Shown piece after piece: positions 22,446 to 33,432 of a stretch of DNA of 64,000 bases (within the stretch, counting starts at the first letter, position 1; each line of letters begins with the position of its first letter). The DNA comes from Tridacna crocea (Eukaryota; Mollusca; Bivalvia; Cardiida; Cardiidae): contig OX031065.1 in assembly GCA_943736015.1 (NCBI GenBank), forward strand, positions 46,602,992 to 46,666,991. Direction: 5' to 3'. The notes under the pieces were generated by a model. That model made no database searches. It was not told where the DNA came from and was given only the letters and a program-made list of their open reading frames with translations. The position numbers and the translations under genes are program-made.

Positions 22446-23126
22446 CAACCTATTACAACCTATGATAATATATATGACAAACGCTTGTCATTGGCACATT
22501 CCTTCATAAGACTTTGACCTTTTTTTTATTCAATGTCAAATGTATGCCAAACTTGACCTTTTGAACACAGATGAACTCGCCTTTTACCCCATCAAATGTC
22601 TTGTCTCTGTTTCATGAAAAAAAGCGCTATATAACTCCTGGAATAGTCAACCAACTATAATAGAAATCAGCATACTAGGAAGTCTTTTGTTCAAATCTTA
22701 GCCAAGCTCCTTGAAAATGTTGAAGGAAAAGAGGATCCGAAAATGCATCATCAGACAGACATACAGAAACGTGACTGAGTCTTATTTTGAGTACACTCTC
22801 CTGATTTCGAACTGGAGATGTAAACAACAGGGTCTTGCACAATTAATGCATTCATTGCTCGCCGACATCAGTTGCAGTGCATATATTAATGTTTCTCTAA
22901 CTGTCCAAGAATTAAATTCGAAATCACCCTTCGGTGTTTGCAGCGTTATCTTATGAAATATTTTCATTACACAGATGGTATTTGACAAAAACATAGAATT
23001 TGCCGATTCTTTGTATACCTAATATTGTCTGCTTATATTATAATACTTTATTTGTGCCTCATTATTATTGTCGTTATTATTTCTCAAATATCCTGTATCC
23101 CTTGTTCAATACATATTTGGAATAAT
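22446..23126. other. No gene seen
   Basis: Upstream of FMO-A. ORFs 22711-22956 (+) and 22782-22994 (-) overlap and show no motif. Confidence 0.5.
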
Positions 23127-23130
23127 TTAA

Positions 23131-23350
23131 CCCTTTCCCAAACGACAAATTTTGGCTTCTTCCAAACCGAAAGAGTTTGCAGGCGACAAATTTAGATTTT
23201 GAGAAAATGTCAGAAAGTTCTCAAAAAGGATAGAAAACAATGTGGGAAAAGGAGAAATTGCTCGTTAAGAGCAATTTCTTCTTTTCCCACAGTGTTTTCA
23301 AAGGACTTTTACTGCAGACACGTAAAAACAAGGGCTTGTTTGGGAAAGGG
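23131..23350. mobile_element. TTAA-flanked MITE, 220 bp
   Basis: TTAA 23127-23130 and 23351-23354; hairpin GAGAAATTGCTCGTTAAGAG / GCAATTTCTTC is a variant core. Confidence 0.85.
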
Positions 23351-23393
23351 TTAAATGATAACCTGAAGAATGTCAATCTGTTTTCAACTTTTA

Positions 23394-24018
23394 AAGAGGC
23401 CATAATACTCATTTTAAGCCAGTTTTAACTCATTTTGTTTTTATTTTATCAAAATATAGTCATTCTTATATATCTGTGCCAAATATTGCGCCTGACGGTT
23501 GCAAGGTTGCTTAGATTACGCCTGATAGAAAATGCATTTCGCGGACTTGCGGCCTTCAATGTAAACAGACTGGTCGTTCCCGGATTTTGAATCGAAGATT
23601 TTCGATATCCGTTGTACACTCTGGTAGATTCGTATGATGATCATGCATTCTGTAACGTGACTATATTTGACCTTGGCCTTGATGCGGTAAATAAAGGAAA
23701 ATGGATGCTTTTCTGTTGCAGCCTCTATTTTTAGACGGAGATCGAGACCTATATGTAAGTTACACCGTATCCGACTCTAGGCGGAAACCAACGATAAATT
23801 TCCGTGAGTCACCGCCATTGTTTACAGCTTCGATCGTCAGCCAATTTTCTTCTGGCCAGTTTTCGGTTTTTTACACAAACCCCCGTGTTTCTTTTTTCAT
23901 TTACACGATATGTCAGTAATTTATCCTAGTGTACACAAAGGACAGATTTTTGTACCATTCTATTTTTCTTTTTGAAATTTAACAGCGGTTCTGCTCACCG
24001 GCTGTAGACAGGCATCTT
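23394..24018. mobile_element. 625-bp TA-flanked element, copy 1
   Basis: Starts AAGAGGCCATAATACTC, ends GACAGGCATCTT, with TA on both sides (23392-23393, 24019-24020). The second copy at 41921-42545 has exactly the same length and high identity. Only the last 8 bp (AAGAKGCC) are inverted. No ORF. Confidence 0.75.
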
Positions 24019-24074
24019 TAAAATGTTAATCCCAAGTAGCTTCCCGATTACCCGCTGTTCCCGCCTATTACCTT

Positions 24075-24400
24075 GAAGGCAATCGTTTTTTATCAGTTTT
24101 GCATGCCCGTATTAGGAATAAATGCAGTGGACCACATAGTGATTTGTTTCATAACTATTTTCGAAATAGTCAGCTCTGCATGTGCTCGGTAGAACCTGAA
24201 GACGCTGAGCACTATTTTTTCAGATGCAATCATAAATTTGTTATTCAGAGACACCACTTCTTTTATTCTATTCAGCACTTAAAACCATTAAACGTAAATG
24301 ATCTACTTTTTGGCATACCATCCTCAACAGAACCAGAACATTCAGAATTATTTGTATCAGACCGGGGGTATATTCAACAAAGTGGCCTATTTACTTAAAA
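24075..24400 (+). mobile_element. LINE C-terminal fragment with Cys/His motif
   Basis: The frame reads HARIRNKCSGPHSDLFHNYF, LCMCSVEPEDAEHYFFRCNH, then LLFGIPSSTEPEHSELF. The C-x-C...H-Y-F-F-x-C pattern is the usual C-terminal motif of many non-LTR elements. It directly follows the 625-bp TA-flanked element. Confidence 0.55.
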
Positions 24401-24466
24401 TAAGCATACTTTGGAATGTTCTGATGTTTCCTTTTTATTATGCTAAGTAAATGGACAAAATCTCGG

Positions 24467-24478
24467 TCGGTCGGTCTA

Positions 24479-24526
<48 letters not shown>
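24467..24526. repeat. (TCTG)n(TC)n microsatellite
   Basis: Run of GGTC/TCTG then TC dinucleotides. Confidence 0.9.
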
Positions 24527-24773
24527 GTGTATTATAATTAGTTGTGTGAGCAATTGTATATTTATTTACATTGTAGGGGGAGGGTCGATATCTTAAGTTG
24601 TTATAACTTGTGATCCAACTCCATTTCCAGGTAAACTTGAGGGAAAACAAATATGTTTAAACTAAACTATTATTGTCGTATTTAGTAAATAAGCATATTT
24701 CTATGGAAAATAAGTTAATTCTTGAGTTATAAGCTTAAGCGCGTCCTGCACCTGCGCAGGCGGTATCAGGATA

Positions 24774-24880
24774 AAACGTCCCACAGTCAAAACGTCCCAC
24801 TTATGGTTAAAACGTTCCCATTTCCATTCCAAACTGGTTAAAACACACCCCCCCCCCCTCTCCCTTAAAGCGTCCCCGTA
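24774..24880. repeat. Phrase array AAAACGTCCCA (P6)
   Basis: Four to five imperfect phrases (AAAACGTCCCACAGTC; AAAACGTCCCACTTATGG; AAAACGTTCCC), then a C-run. No inverted partner found. Confidence 0.5.
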
Positions 24881-25004
24881 CGTTTTATATAAGTTATTTT
24901 ATAAAATTCCCAGGAAACTCTGATTTATCGCGATAGCTTTCAAAACTTATCATAATAGCTATCTCGTGGCCGAAATATGCCACCATATGTATGTCAGCAA
25001 TGAC

Positions 25005-25450
25005 TAAATTTACGAGCTTTATTTCATGCTTTCCGGTAGGATATCGAGAAACAGCAGTGAAAATATTTTTCGATCTTACATTGGTACCACCAGTGAAAAT
25101 ACCGATTTTCACGTTCTTGTTGCCTAGGCAAATTGCGCGTGCCTAACAGCCAGATGGGAAATATGACGTCATATACCTTACATTTCTCGTTCTTGACGTA
25201 ACGTTGTTATGCGGGAGGGGTACGCCACGGGGAATAAGGGAAAAGAACTGTACTGAATTTTGATAAAGCTCCTCCAAGAAAGGGTCAAAAGCATAAAATA
25301 AATAGAAAATTTGTTGTTTTCGGTGAAAGATCGAAATTTATTTCATCTCGTGAACACCATCGGTAATATTTTCACTCGTGGCTGCGCTACTCGTGAAAAT
25401 ATTACCGATGGTGTCCACTCGATGAAATAAATTTCGATCTTTCACCGAAA
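25005..25450. mobile_element. Repeat with terminal palindrome, copy 1
   Basis: 25005-25300 matches 34740-35019 in reverse. 25321-25448 is a palindrome with arms GAAATTTATTTCATCTCGTG and complement around GTGGCTGCGC. Other copies: 33000-33265 and 34652-35019. Confidence 0.65.
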
Positions 25451-25544
25451 AAAACAAATATCCTCTATATCATTCAAGAGTGTAAGATATCACAAGTTGG
25501 CTTCTTTACAAAAAACGGGCAAAGAGATGTCAGCATCAATTTTT

Positions 25545-26018
25545 CCAAATAGTTTATCGCCTTCTAATTTCAATATATTTTGGTACATGTTAACAAACAG
25601 GTAAAAAGGCCGCCGCGTGGAAACCTCATATACTTTGCATGACGGTTATTTGAGATTCAAGTCACGTTTTCAAATCGCATGATCTTGTCCAGCGTGCTTC
25701 TCTCTCTTCTTGATGAAATTCTTTTCTTATTCTTCTGTTTGGATTTATTTGCTTAATGAAAAATTACAATAATCAGAGAGGTCATTTGCAGGCATGGCAA
25801 ATTTATATAAAAGATCTTTTTCTGAAATTCGTCATAATTATAAAAATAAACTACGTCTATCTCCTGTTTCGGTTTTTCTTTTTTATTTTGCTTCATTTGC
25901 AAAACCATGACGAAACAGACTGTGTATCAGAGAAAAATGGATCTAGACAGCTAATTCTGTGGCAGTCTGCCTTTTAAACTCACAACTGTTGGAGAGGTCT
26001 GATGGCCTCTCCAATGAT
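25545..26018. mobile_element. Interspersed repeat ending in GGAGAGGTCTGATGGCCTCT hairpin, copy 1
   Basis: Reverse-complement relative of 55548-55930, including CTGCCTTTTAAACTCAC and AATATATTTTGGTACATGT. The terminal palindrome is at 25990-26015. Confidence 0.6.
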
Positions 26019-26159
26019 TACACTGATAAAAAGACACGTCTAGGTCATAATCTTAGAGTTTTTGCTATGTGTACCCTTTTCTTTGACTAACAAAATTCAA
26101 TTTACTTAGCGAAGGAAATATTACATATGAGCACTGCTTTGCAAAAGGGAGGTTTATGT

Positions 26160-26232
26160 TTACAAAGAAAATCGACTCATACCAGCCTGCGCAGTTCGCG
26201 CAGGCTGATATGAGTTGATTTTCTTTGCGATT
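26160..26232. repeat. GC palindrome fragment
   Basis: CCAGCCTGCGCAGTTCGCGC / AGGCTG hairpin with outer arms AGAAAATCGACTCAT and complement. Confidence 0.6.
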
Positions 26233-26252
26233 ATTGAATTTTCTGCATTTAA

Positions 26253-26468
26253 CCCTTTACCCCATAAGGCATTTTTATGGTATCTCTAATTGACCCTAAA
26301 TAACAGCAAGGATGAAGCCGTTTCTTATGTGTATATGACACCTTTTGATAGCATAGAAAACATTGTGACAAAAGGTGAAATTGCACGAGCAATTTCACCT
26401 TTTGTCACAATGTTTTCAAAAGTCTCCTACAAGCAGTGTGTAGAAATGAGTCTCTATGGAGTAAAGGG
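26253..26468. mobile_element. TTAA-flanked MITE, subfamily 2
   Basis: TTAA 26249-26252 and 26469-26472. Core GTGACAAAAGGTGAAATTGC / CACCTTTTGTCAC with flank GGATGAAGCCGTTTC. Its sister copy is 40076-40296 (reverse orientation). Confidence 0.85.
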
Positions 26469-26472
26469 TTAA

Positions 26473-27015
26473 GAGGACCAATGTACCTCAGTATTCAGTA
26501 AGCTGGTAGACATAATTATGTAATGTCTCGCATTGTACAATGCATTGCGAAGATACTTTAAACCCCCTTTTCATAGAGTATGGTTCATATCTATGCAGTT
26601 CATTCACCTGGTGTCCCAAAAAATCTACTTTGGTATGAGTGTCTTCCGATAGGACACAGTCGAAAAGAAGGACTCAGTGGGTTATTGACCGAGATTCGTA
26701 TACACCAATAACCATTCTCACTTGTTTTTCGAAGTTTGGCGTTAGATTTAATTAGAAAGTAACCCGATATATAATTGGCTAAAACACTTTCTGAAACCAA
26801 CCGGAAATTTCGTTACTTTTTTATGTAAAAATTCTACAGAATTAGATACACAATGTCATTTAGGATGAATAATAAACATGAGTCAAGGATCACTAACTGC
26901 CGCATGACTTTTTTTTTTTGGGGGGGGGGAGGGGGTTTGCTTACTCAACTGTCAATTTTCGCTCGGATCATCACGCTGACGAAAGTCTGCACTGACCAGT
27001 ATGTACGAAATGGCC
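26473..27015. other. No gene seen
   Basis: Contains a G-run (26920-26935). ORFs lack motifs. Confidence 0.5.
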
Positions 27016-27272
27016 TGCAACACGCGAAAAGGTGCATTCGGACATTTGCGTAAAGTGTCGTCCCGGATTAGCCTGCGCAGTCCGCGCAGGCTAATCCGAG
27101 ACGGCACTTTACGACTAAATTAGATTTTGTGCTAGAGTAGACTTGCGTAAAACAGAAAATCACATAAAATCGGAAAGTGTCGTTTCGGATTAGCATGTGC
27201 AGACTGCACGCGCTGATAAGGGACGACACTTCACGCAAATGTCCGAACGACCCTTTTCGCGTGTTGCACTCC
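27016..27272. mobile_element. Double-hairpin GC MITE, copy 1
   Basis: TGCAACACGCGAAAAGG ends, two internal hairpins GCCTGCGCAGTCCGCGCAGG and a weaker one, separated by TAGATTTTGTGCTAGAGTAG. Confidence 0.8.
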
Positions 27273-27289
27273 AAATATAACGAAAGTAG

Positions 27290-27525
27290 ACAGTAGACAA
27301 AACGTTTCAATGCCATAAGAGCCGTTTTCGCTTGGCAGTGAGCATATGTGCTAGGTCTACTCGAAACTGGCATGACGCGGCTAATCTGCAGCCGAAACGA
27401 GGCGCTTCCTTTTTCTGAATAGTCGACTTCGACCCGCATGTAACGAGCATGACAGTCGACGTTGAGATCCATCGACGACGGACCATGAGTAGAAAAAGCC
27501 AGGCAAAATCGTGTGTTCCTTTTAC
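27290..27525 (-). other. Unrecognised GC-richer open reading segment (possible exon)
   Basis: Minus-strand frame open across the segment, reading MDLNVDCHARYMRVEVDYSE and then a Ser/Arg-rich stretch. Base composition is higher in GC than the neighbourhood. The C-x-A-x-Y-M-x-V pattern faintly recalls the start of a ZP domain, but this is not enough for a call. No convincing splice sites were fixed. The longer ORF around it runs into two repeats. Confidence 0.2.
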
Positions 27526-27899
27526 CACTGTATATCATCGTACACCGGATATACCGATTGTCCAATCGAGGGAAATGTTTACACAGTGAGATACACGGTC
27601 AGTATTTCTTTTATTATTTCTGTGTTTTATCGTATTTTGCTTGGAAGATATAGAGCTTACATCAATGATAGATTCGGGTATATCAATGAATATGTGAAAC
27701 AGTTAGGAAAAGTATTTCTGCACTAGAATTTAGGAGAATGACCTGCCCAATCACCGATGTTTTTCTTGACATTTAACAGGCCGACTCAAAATTTTCATAT
27801 TTCTCAATTTTATTGTTATTCAGGCCCGCAATTTGCTTTGATATAACTTCTTTGAGGTCCTAAGTACTTACAAACGAAGTTTTTCTTCCAATTTGCTCT

Positions 27900-28950
27900 C
27901 AGTTTTCCGAATATTTAGATTAAAAAAAATAGCCGGTGTACGGTCTATAGCAGGCAGTAGTCAAATTGGTGTATAAGTTATAGCAAAAACAGTGTACGGA
28001 CTATAGATGAGAAGAAAAGTTTATATTCTGACGTAAACGGGAGTTATATGTAAATTCAGATATCAATACGTGTGCATGCCTTTGTAGGGACATTGGCAAG
28101 TATCAAATAATTATCGTTTTCTTAGTTGTGTGCCGAAAACAGAAAAAATTGGAAATGCAAGTGATTAAAGCATGATTGTATTGAGGTTACAAATCATTGA
28201 CAGAACTCGAGCGAATCATTACACAATATTGTTTCATTGCATTAATGCTATACCTTGTTTGAGCTTATCTTACTGTTCTTAACTTAAAACAAGTTTAGGC
28301 TTTCTTAGAATGCAGCTAGTCTTCTGTAGGAAGGACACTTTATGTGACAACAAAGTGGTTCTTTACATGAAATTCACGGGCTGCATTTTGCTGCTTTTGC
28401 AGTTTAAATACTTGATTTTGAATCTCACATACTAAGGGCATTGGCAATTATACTGACATCTTGATAAGACGATCATATCATTTAGATGCCCTACCACCCT
28501 AGGTTTTTACATACAGCGTAACACTAGGATGTAAAGGGGTATAAAGTAATCTTTCTTTCTGTTTAAACATAGATTGTCGGTGTTCATTCTAACGTGTACC
28601 AATAGTCTTTAACAAAGACCTATTACACATGAAACGAAATGTCATTTTCGCAGCTGTTGAGAATTGAAGTGTATTGAATATGTACTGATGAAAAAAAATA
28701 TGATTCCTTGCTCTGTTATGGAGCGCTTAAGTCCTTTGCTTCACCAATTCGGTAGTCAGCTTTGTGAAAAGAAACATTGGCCACAATAAGCCTTTTCAAC
28801 CCATACGGAAACATGTCCATGTTAAACTCAGCAATTTTACAGCATTAAGATAAAGAATGTCAATTCGAAATTTTCGTTTATTTTTCTGTTTCTTTTTTCT
28901 GTTGTTGTTGTTGTTGTTGTTGTTGTTTTCCTTTTTTTCCAAATAGATTG
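27900..28950. other. Interior of the 3.36-kb element, no gene seen
   Basis: Holds two GTGTACGG(T/A)CTATAG motifs (27935, 27989) and a (GTT)n run at 28901-28927. No ORF of note. Confidence 0.5.
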
Positions 28951-29329
28951 TGGGTACGCGTTGGAACCGCCCATAAGGCTCTGACAGCTTCAAGGTTGGT
29001 ATACCTTCGCGATGTATAATATAGTTATCATTACGTTAACATACCTATGCAATATATTGCTATTTGACATGGTTTCAAAAGTGGCATTTTCCGGAAGAAA
29101 AACTGCGATTTTTTTTTTATTTTTGATCCAAACAGAGATTTTGGAGGGTCGTTGGAACCGCCTCATCGAGGAAGTTCTAATGAGTACCCAAAATCTGCAT
29201 TTCAAACAAAATTAAGAAAAATAATCCATACCCCTGTAACCCCCGCTTTTCACTATATAAAGTGGGGTTTACAGGGGATTAAACTGCAAAGGGCATGTTG
29301 ACGTATTGTGCTATACTTTTACTTTTCAG

Positions 29330-29539
29330 ATGGACGAATCTTTCGACATATCAGCTATAGAGGAGGCAACAGAGTTTCAATGTAAAAAATGTCCATACAG
29401 ATCCTGTATCAAACATAATGTAACAAGGCATGAAAAATTGCATATGAAAACCGGACCAAGAAGCAGCACTCCGTTGAAGCAAAGTGCACCAGTGCCTTCA
29501 TCACAATTTTCTGGAATTTTCAAAAACTCTATATATTAG
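29330..29539 (+). CDS. Small C2H2 zinc-finger terminal exon
   Basis: An open stretch of 69 codons begins with ATG immediately after a polypyrimidine tract and cag (29321-29329), so the ATG is probably preceded by a non-coding exon. Residues 15-38 hold one C2H2 finger, FQCKKCPYRSCIKHNVTRHE, of spacing C-x2-C-x12-H-x3-H. The remainder is a basic, Ser/Pro-rich tail. AATAAA follows 41 nt after the stop. Single-finger proteins of this sort can be DNA-binding cofactors or transposon-encoded. It lies inside a 3.36-kb element with inverted ends (27526-30882), so it may be element-borne cargo. No upstream exon could be firmly identified. Confidence 0.5.
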   Translation: MDESFDISAIEEATEFQCKKCPYRSCIKHNVTRHEKLHMKTGPRSSTPLKQSAPVPSSQFSGIFKNSIY

Positions 29540-29580
29540 ACTTCAAAGAATAATTATTTCGATAATCAAAACACTTTTGA

Positions 29581-29586
29581 AATAAA
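29581..29586 (+). promoter_or_regulatory. Poly(A) signal downstream of C2H2 exon
   Basis: AATAAA 41 nt after the stop of the zinc-finger ORF, supporting the view that this is a real 3' terminal exon. Confidence 0.4.
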
Positions 29587-29731
29587 ACTTGTGTGAAATA
29601 ATCATGACGGAAAAACTGAGTAATAAAAAATAATAATAGTTATTGCAGGATTCCTCTTTTCATCATAGGGCTAGGTGGTGATTGCTCATCTATGGTCGGT
29701 GTACACATGTACCTCCGGTTTCATTTTTCAA

Positions 29732-29933
29732 GCCCGGTGTCCTAGTGGCAAAGTCGGATTTTGGAGAGAGAGGTCCTGGGTTCGATCCTCATCAACGGCG
29801 TCACCGTGTTATGTCCTTGAGCAAGACACATTTGCTCCCCATAGTACTGCTTAAATACCCAGGAAGCGGCGGCTCCGTCCCGACATGACTAAAAAATTGT
29901 TGACTGGGACGTAAACTCAAACAAACAAACAAA
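29732..29933 (+). mobile_element. tRNA-derived SINE (V-SINE-like)
   Basis: A-box-like GTCCTAGTGGCAAAGTCGG, B box GGTTCGATCC, a central block GTGTTATGTCCTTGAGCAAG like the V-SINE domain, and a (CAAA)n tail (29917-29933). A molluscan V-SINE such as RUDI is the likely relative, from memory. Confidence 0.65.
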
Positions 29934-29975
29934 TATTTAAAAGTTTCACAGAAGGTTTTGGTCTTCATTTATTAA

Positions 29976-30194
29976 CCCTTTCCCAAACGACAAATTTAAC
30001 CTCTTCCAATTAGAAAGAGTGTGAAGACAAAACTTTTAAATTTGATGAGAATGGCGGAAATTTCTCCAAAAACATAGAAAAAAGTGTGTGAAAAGGAGAA
30101 ATTGCTTGTTATGAGCAATTTCTCCTTTTCCCACATTGTTTTCAAAAGACCTGTTCTCCAGATACGTAAAAACCAGGGCTTGTTTGGGAAAGAG
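29976..30194. mobile_element. TTAA-flanked MITE, 219 bp
   Basis: TTAA 29972-29975 and 30195-30198; hairpin GAGAAATTGCTTGTTATGAG variant. Confidence 0.85.
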
Positions 30195-30904
30195 TTAATA
30201 CGTTTTGTCATAGTTTGCGGCGTTACATGTATGTCCTGTATTCAGGGCAAAATAAAACAAAAGTAACGAAATTACAGTCATGATAATTCTAATAATTAAG
30301 GGACATGGTACGTTCGAATGACAAAAATGTATCCTCGAAGAGCAAACTCGTCTAATTCCAGCACTAGACAATGTATTTCACGACGATTTTTTCTCGCTAT
30401 CGACCGTACACTGCTAACAGAAGCTTTTGCTATATAACGTACACCATCCTCCTATAGACCGTACACCGTAGAGAAAAAACAAAGATGATTTTATCGGAAA
30501 ATGCAGTTTCAAAAAATAAGTCAGGAATTTTTCTAGTTATTCGCCATGATTAACTAGGCTATTTATCATTGATTTCAATATATGACAGATTAATATTTTA
30601 TCAAAAGAAACTTTAAAAGCAGCGTTTTCGTGACAGACAAGAGGAGATTATCAATGGTTAGGGGAGTATTTTTGTTATTCGTAGCTCTTGTGGATGTTTT
30701 CTAACCATTTGCAGTGGCAAGACAGCTACATTAATGTATAAGTAACGACTGTCAAATATACTTACAGTGAATTTTTACTTATTTCAACGAAAACATTGTA
30801 GAAGTACAGACCTTGTACTGCACTGTGTGAAATTTCCCTCGATTGGACAATCGCTATATCCGGTGTACGTTGATATACAGTGTTTACGACTGCCGCTTAA
30901 TTAA

Positions 30905-31128
30905 CCCTTTTGCAAACAATCTCTGGTTTTATCGATCCAGAGAAAGAAGACCTCTAGAAACATTGTGGGAAAAGGAGAAGATGCTGGTAATCAGCATTTA
31001 CTCCTTTTCCCACAATGTTTTCTTCTCTTATTAACTCAAGTTTCAAGTTTTTAGTCAGATTTATTTTGTCGTTTGCAAATGCTTTCAATTTGGACAAGTC
31101 TAAAATTGGTCCTTTGGTACACACTTTA
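30905..31128. mobile_element. TTAA MITE, right TTAA lost
   Basis: Starts after TTAA 30901-30904, hairpin 30969-31020, ends TTTGGTACACACTTT. Confidence 0.75.
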
Positions 31129-31289
31129 CTGATCTCAAACTATTTCAAAATGTCACTGATGTCAACAACCAATCGATCAAACCCTGAATACAAGACAAAC
31201 CCTTTCGATCCTAAGTCTAAAATTCTCAAATTCAGGCAAATATCTAGTCTAGTAAATTGCAATTTTTGACAAAATTAAAAAAAAAAAAC

Positions 31290-32600
31290 AAACAAGAGGG
31301 CCATTTGCCGTGGAGCGCTCACCTGAGACTATAGCATAATATCAACAAATTTGGTAGAGGTCCACTGGGAATTGCTACATGCCAAATATGAAAGCTTTAT
31401 GCCTTCTAGTTTTAGAGAAGAAGAATATTCAAGTTTTCATTCTTTGTTCCTATGCTCAAACTTGTGACCCCCGGAGCAGGGTCAATTTTCACCCCAGGGG
31501 CATCATATGAACAAACTTGGTAGAGGTCAACTAGGAGATGCTATATACCAAATATCAAAGCTCTACGGCATCAAGTTTTAGAGAACATTTTTTAAGTTTT
31601 CCTTCTTTGTTCGAACTTATGACTCCACGGGGCTGGGCCAGTTTTGACCTTAAGAGCATCATATGAACAAACTTGGTAGAGGTCCACTAGAAGATGCTAA
31701 ATACCAAATATCAAAGCTCTATGCCTTCAAGTTTGAGAGGAGAAGATTTTTAAAGTTTTAATTTCTTTGTTCCTGTGTTCGAACTTACGACTCCCCGGGG
31801 CTGGGCCAGTTTTGACCCCAAGGGCATCATATGAACAAACTTGGTATAGGCCTATTAGTAGATGCTACATACCAAATATAAAAGCTCTATGCCTTTTTTT
31901 TAGTTTTTGAGAAGAAGAATATTAAAGGTTTCATTCTTTGTTCCTATGTTTGAACTCGTAACCCCCGGGATGGCGCCGTTTTTAACCCCATGGGTATCCT
32001 GTGAGCAAACATGGTAGAGGTCCACTAGGAGATGCTACATACCAAATATCAAAGCTCCTGGCCTTCAAGTTGGAGAGGAGAAGATTTTTAAAGTTTTCCA
32101 TTATTGTTCCCATACTCAAACATGTGTCCCCCGGAGTGGGACCACTTTTGACCCCAGTGGCATTATTTGAACAGTGTTGGTAATGGTCCACTAGGAGATG
32201 CTATATACCAAATATCAAAGCTCTTTGCCTTTAAGTTTCAGAGGAGAAGACTTTTAAAGTTTTCATTCTTTGTGCCTGTGTTCGAACTTATGACTCCCCA
32301 GGGCTGGGCCAGTTTTGACCCCAGGGGCATCATATGAACAAACTTGGTAGAGGTCCACTAGGAGATGCTTCCTACCAAATATCAAAACTCTATGCCATTT
32401 AGTTTCAGAGGAGAAGACTTTTAAAGTTTTCACTCTTTGTTCCTATGCTCAAACTTGCGACCCCCGGGGCGGGGCCAGTTTTAGCCCCAGGGGCATCAAT
32501 TGAACAAACTCGGTAGAGGTCTTCCAGGAGATGCCACAGACCATATATAGAAGCTCTACGGTTTCTAGTTTCAGAGAGGAAATTTTTTAATTTAGCACAA
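31290..32600. repeat. Satellite-like tandem array, ~165-bp monomer x 8
   Basis: GAACAAACTTGGTAGAGGTC recurs at about 31349, 31508, 31667, 31830, 32001, 32170, 32335 and 32502 (159-171 bp spacing). Preceded by AACAAGAGGGCCATTTGCCG. Compatible with the ~160-bp bivalve satellite class (BIV160), not verified. Confidence 0.85.
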
Positions 32601-33000
32601 AAAAAGAATAACAACAAAGGTCTAATTCAAAGGATATATTTTACTGTTGTATCTCTGCAAAGTGGACGTTATACATGTAACATAACAATTAACCATTAAG
32701 TCACTTGTGATATGTCTTCTGAGCCTAGGAGTTACATGCGCACAGATAAGTCAGGATCAGAGACGGTTTTACTTCATGCTTTTCGATAGTTTATCGGAAA
32801 ACAATGGTGACTGATAAGATTTGATAATTCTTGGTTAAGACCAGCGAAATTACATGTAATTGTAAATGTTTCGGTAACTCTTCGAACTGAAGCCGGAAAC
32901 TGTAGTTCTCGTACATTTATTAGTTATATAGGAAAACAGTGCATGCAGTTCAAGCCAATGGAAATATGAAGAAATTTAAGTTTATTTACCTTACAGTTCT
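32600..33000. other. No gene seen
   Basis: AT-rich DNA between the tandem array and a repeat copy 3' of FMO-B. Confidence 0.5.
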
Positions 33001-33265
33001 CCCGCTTAACGTACTATTGTAACACGTTGTTATATCGTGGAGCTACTCTATGATGAATTACAGAAAACAGCTGTACTGGATTTTGATGAAATCCCAATAA
33101 AAAGGGCTTAGAATTAAAAAAAGGATATTTTTTCCAGCGAAAGTTTGAAATTTACTTCATCTCATTATTATAATCGGTAATATTTTCACTTGTGGCTGCA
33201 CCACTCGTGAAAATATTACCGATGATGTTTTCTCGCTGAAAGAAATTTCAGATTTTTGCCGAAAC
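33000..33265. mobile_element. Repeat with terminal palindrome, copy 2
   Basis: Contains GGTAATATTTTCACTTGTGG / CACTCGTGAAAATATTACC and GTACTGGATTTTGATGAAAT. Related to 25005-25450. Confidence 0.6.
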
Positions 33266-33432
33266 GAAAAATACTCTCTATATACGCTGGCATGAAGAGA
33301 CATTTAAAAGCAATATCAAGTCTGGAACTAATTGTTCAGAACTCAAAATGTTAGAACTTTCAATTCTTTCTGTTTAAACCGATGAACGTTTATGTTTCCA
33401 GTAGTCAGAGTCTAATGATTTCAGGAGCTTCA

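Larger units (their letters stand above)
27526..30882. mobile_element. 3.36-kb element with ~50-bp+ terminal inverted repeats and TTTAC duplication
   Basis: Left end CACTGTATATCATCGTACAC and right end, read on the minus strand, CACTGTATATCAACGTACAC continue to match for about 75 bp with few mismatches. Both ends are flanked by TTTAC (27521-27525 and 30883-30887), a 5-bp target duplication. Inner repeats of GTGTACGGTCTATAG type occur near both ends (27935, 27989, 30404, 30446-30470). The 5-bp duplication and a CACTGTA end resemble Transib/RAG-type ends (CACWRTG), but no transposase is seen, so the family is open. Cargo: C2H2 exon, a V-SINE-like copy and a TTAA MITE. Confidence 0.6.

Noticed and set aside
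27068-27565. 165-codon minus ORF
   Set aside because: It runs through a GC-palindrome MITE and the terminal repeat of the 3.36-kb element. Only the middle part might be coding.
28946-29215. Two exon-like segments sharing GTTGGAACCGCC
   Set aside because: Acceptor-like tracts precede both, but the first has a stop in the matching frame and no consistent gene model could be built.
31290-32600. CRISPR-like regular repeats
   Set aside because: Head-to-tail ~165-bp monomers without unique spacers, in a eukaryotic genome; it is a satellite-like array.
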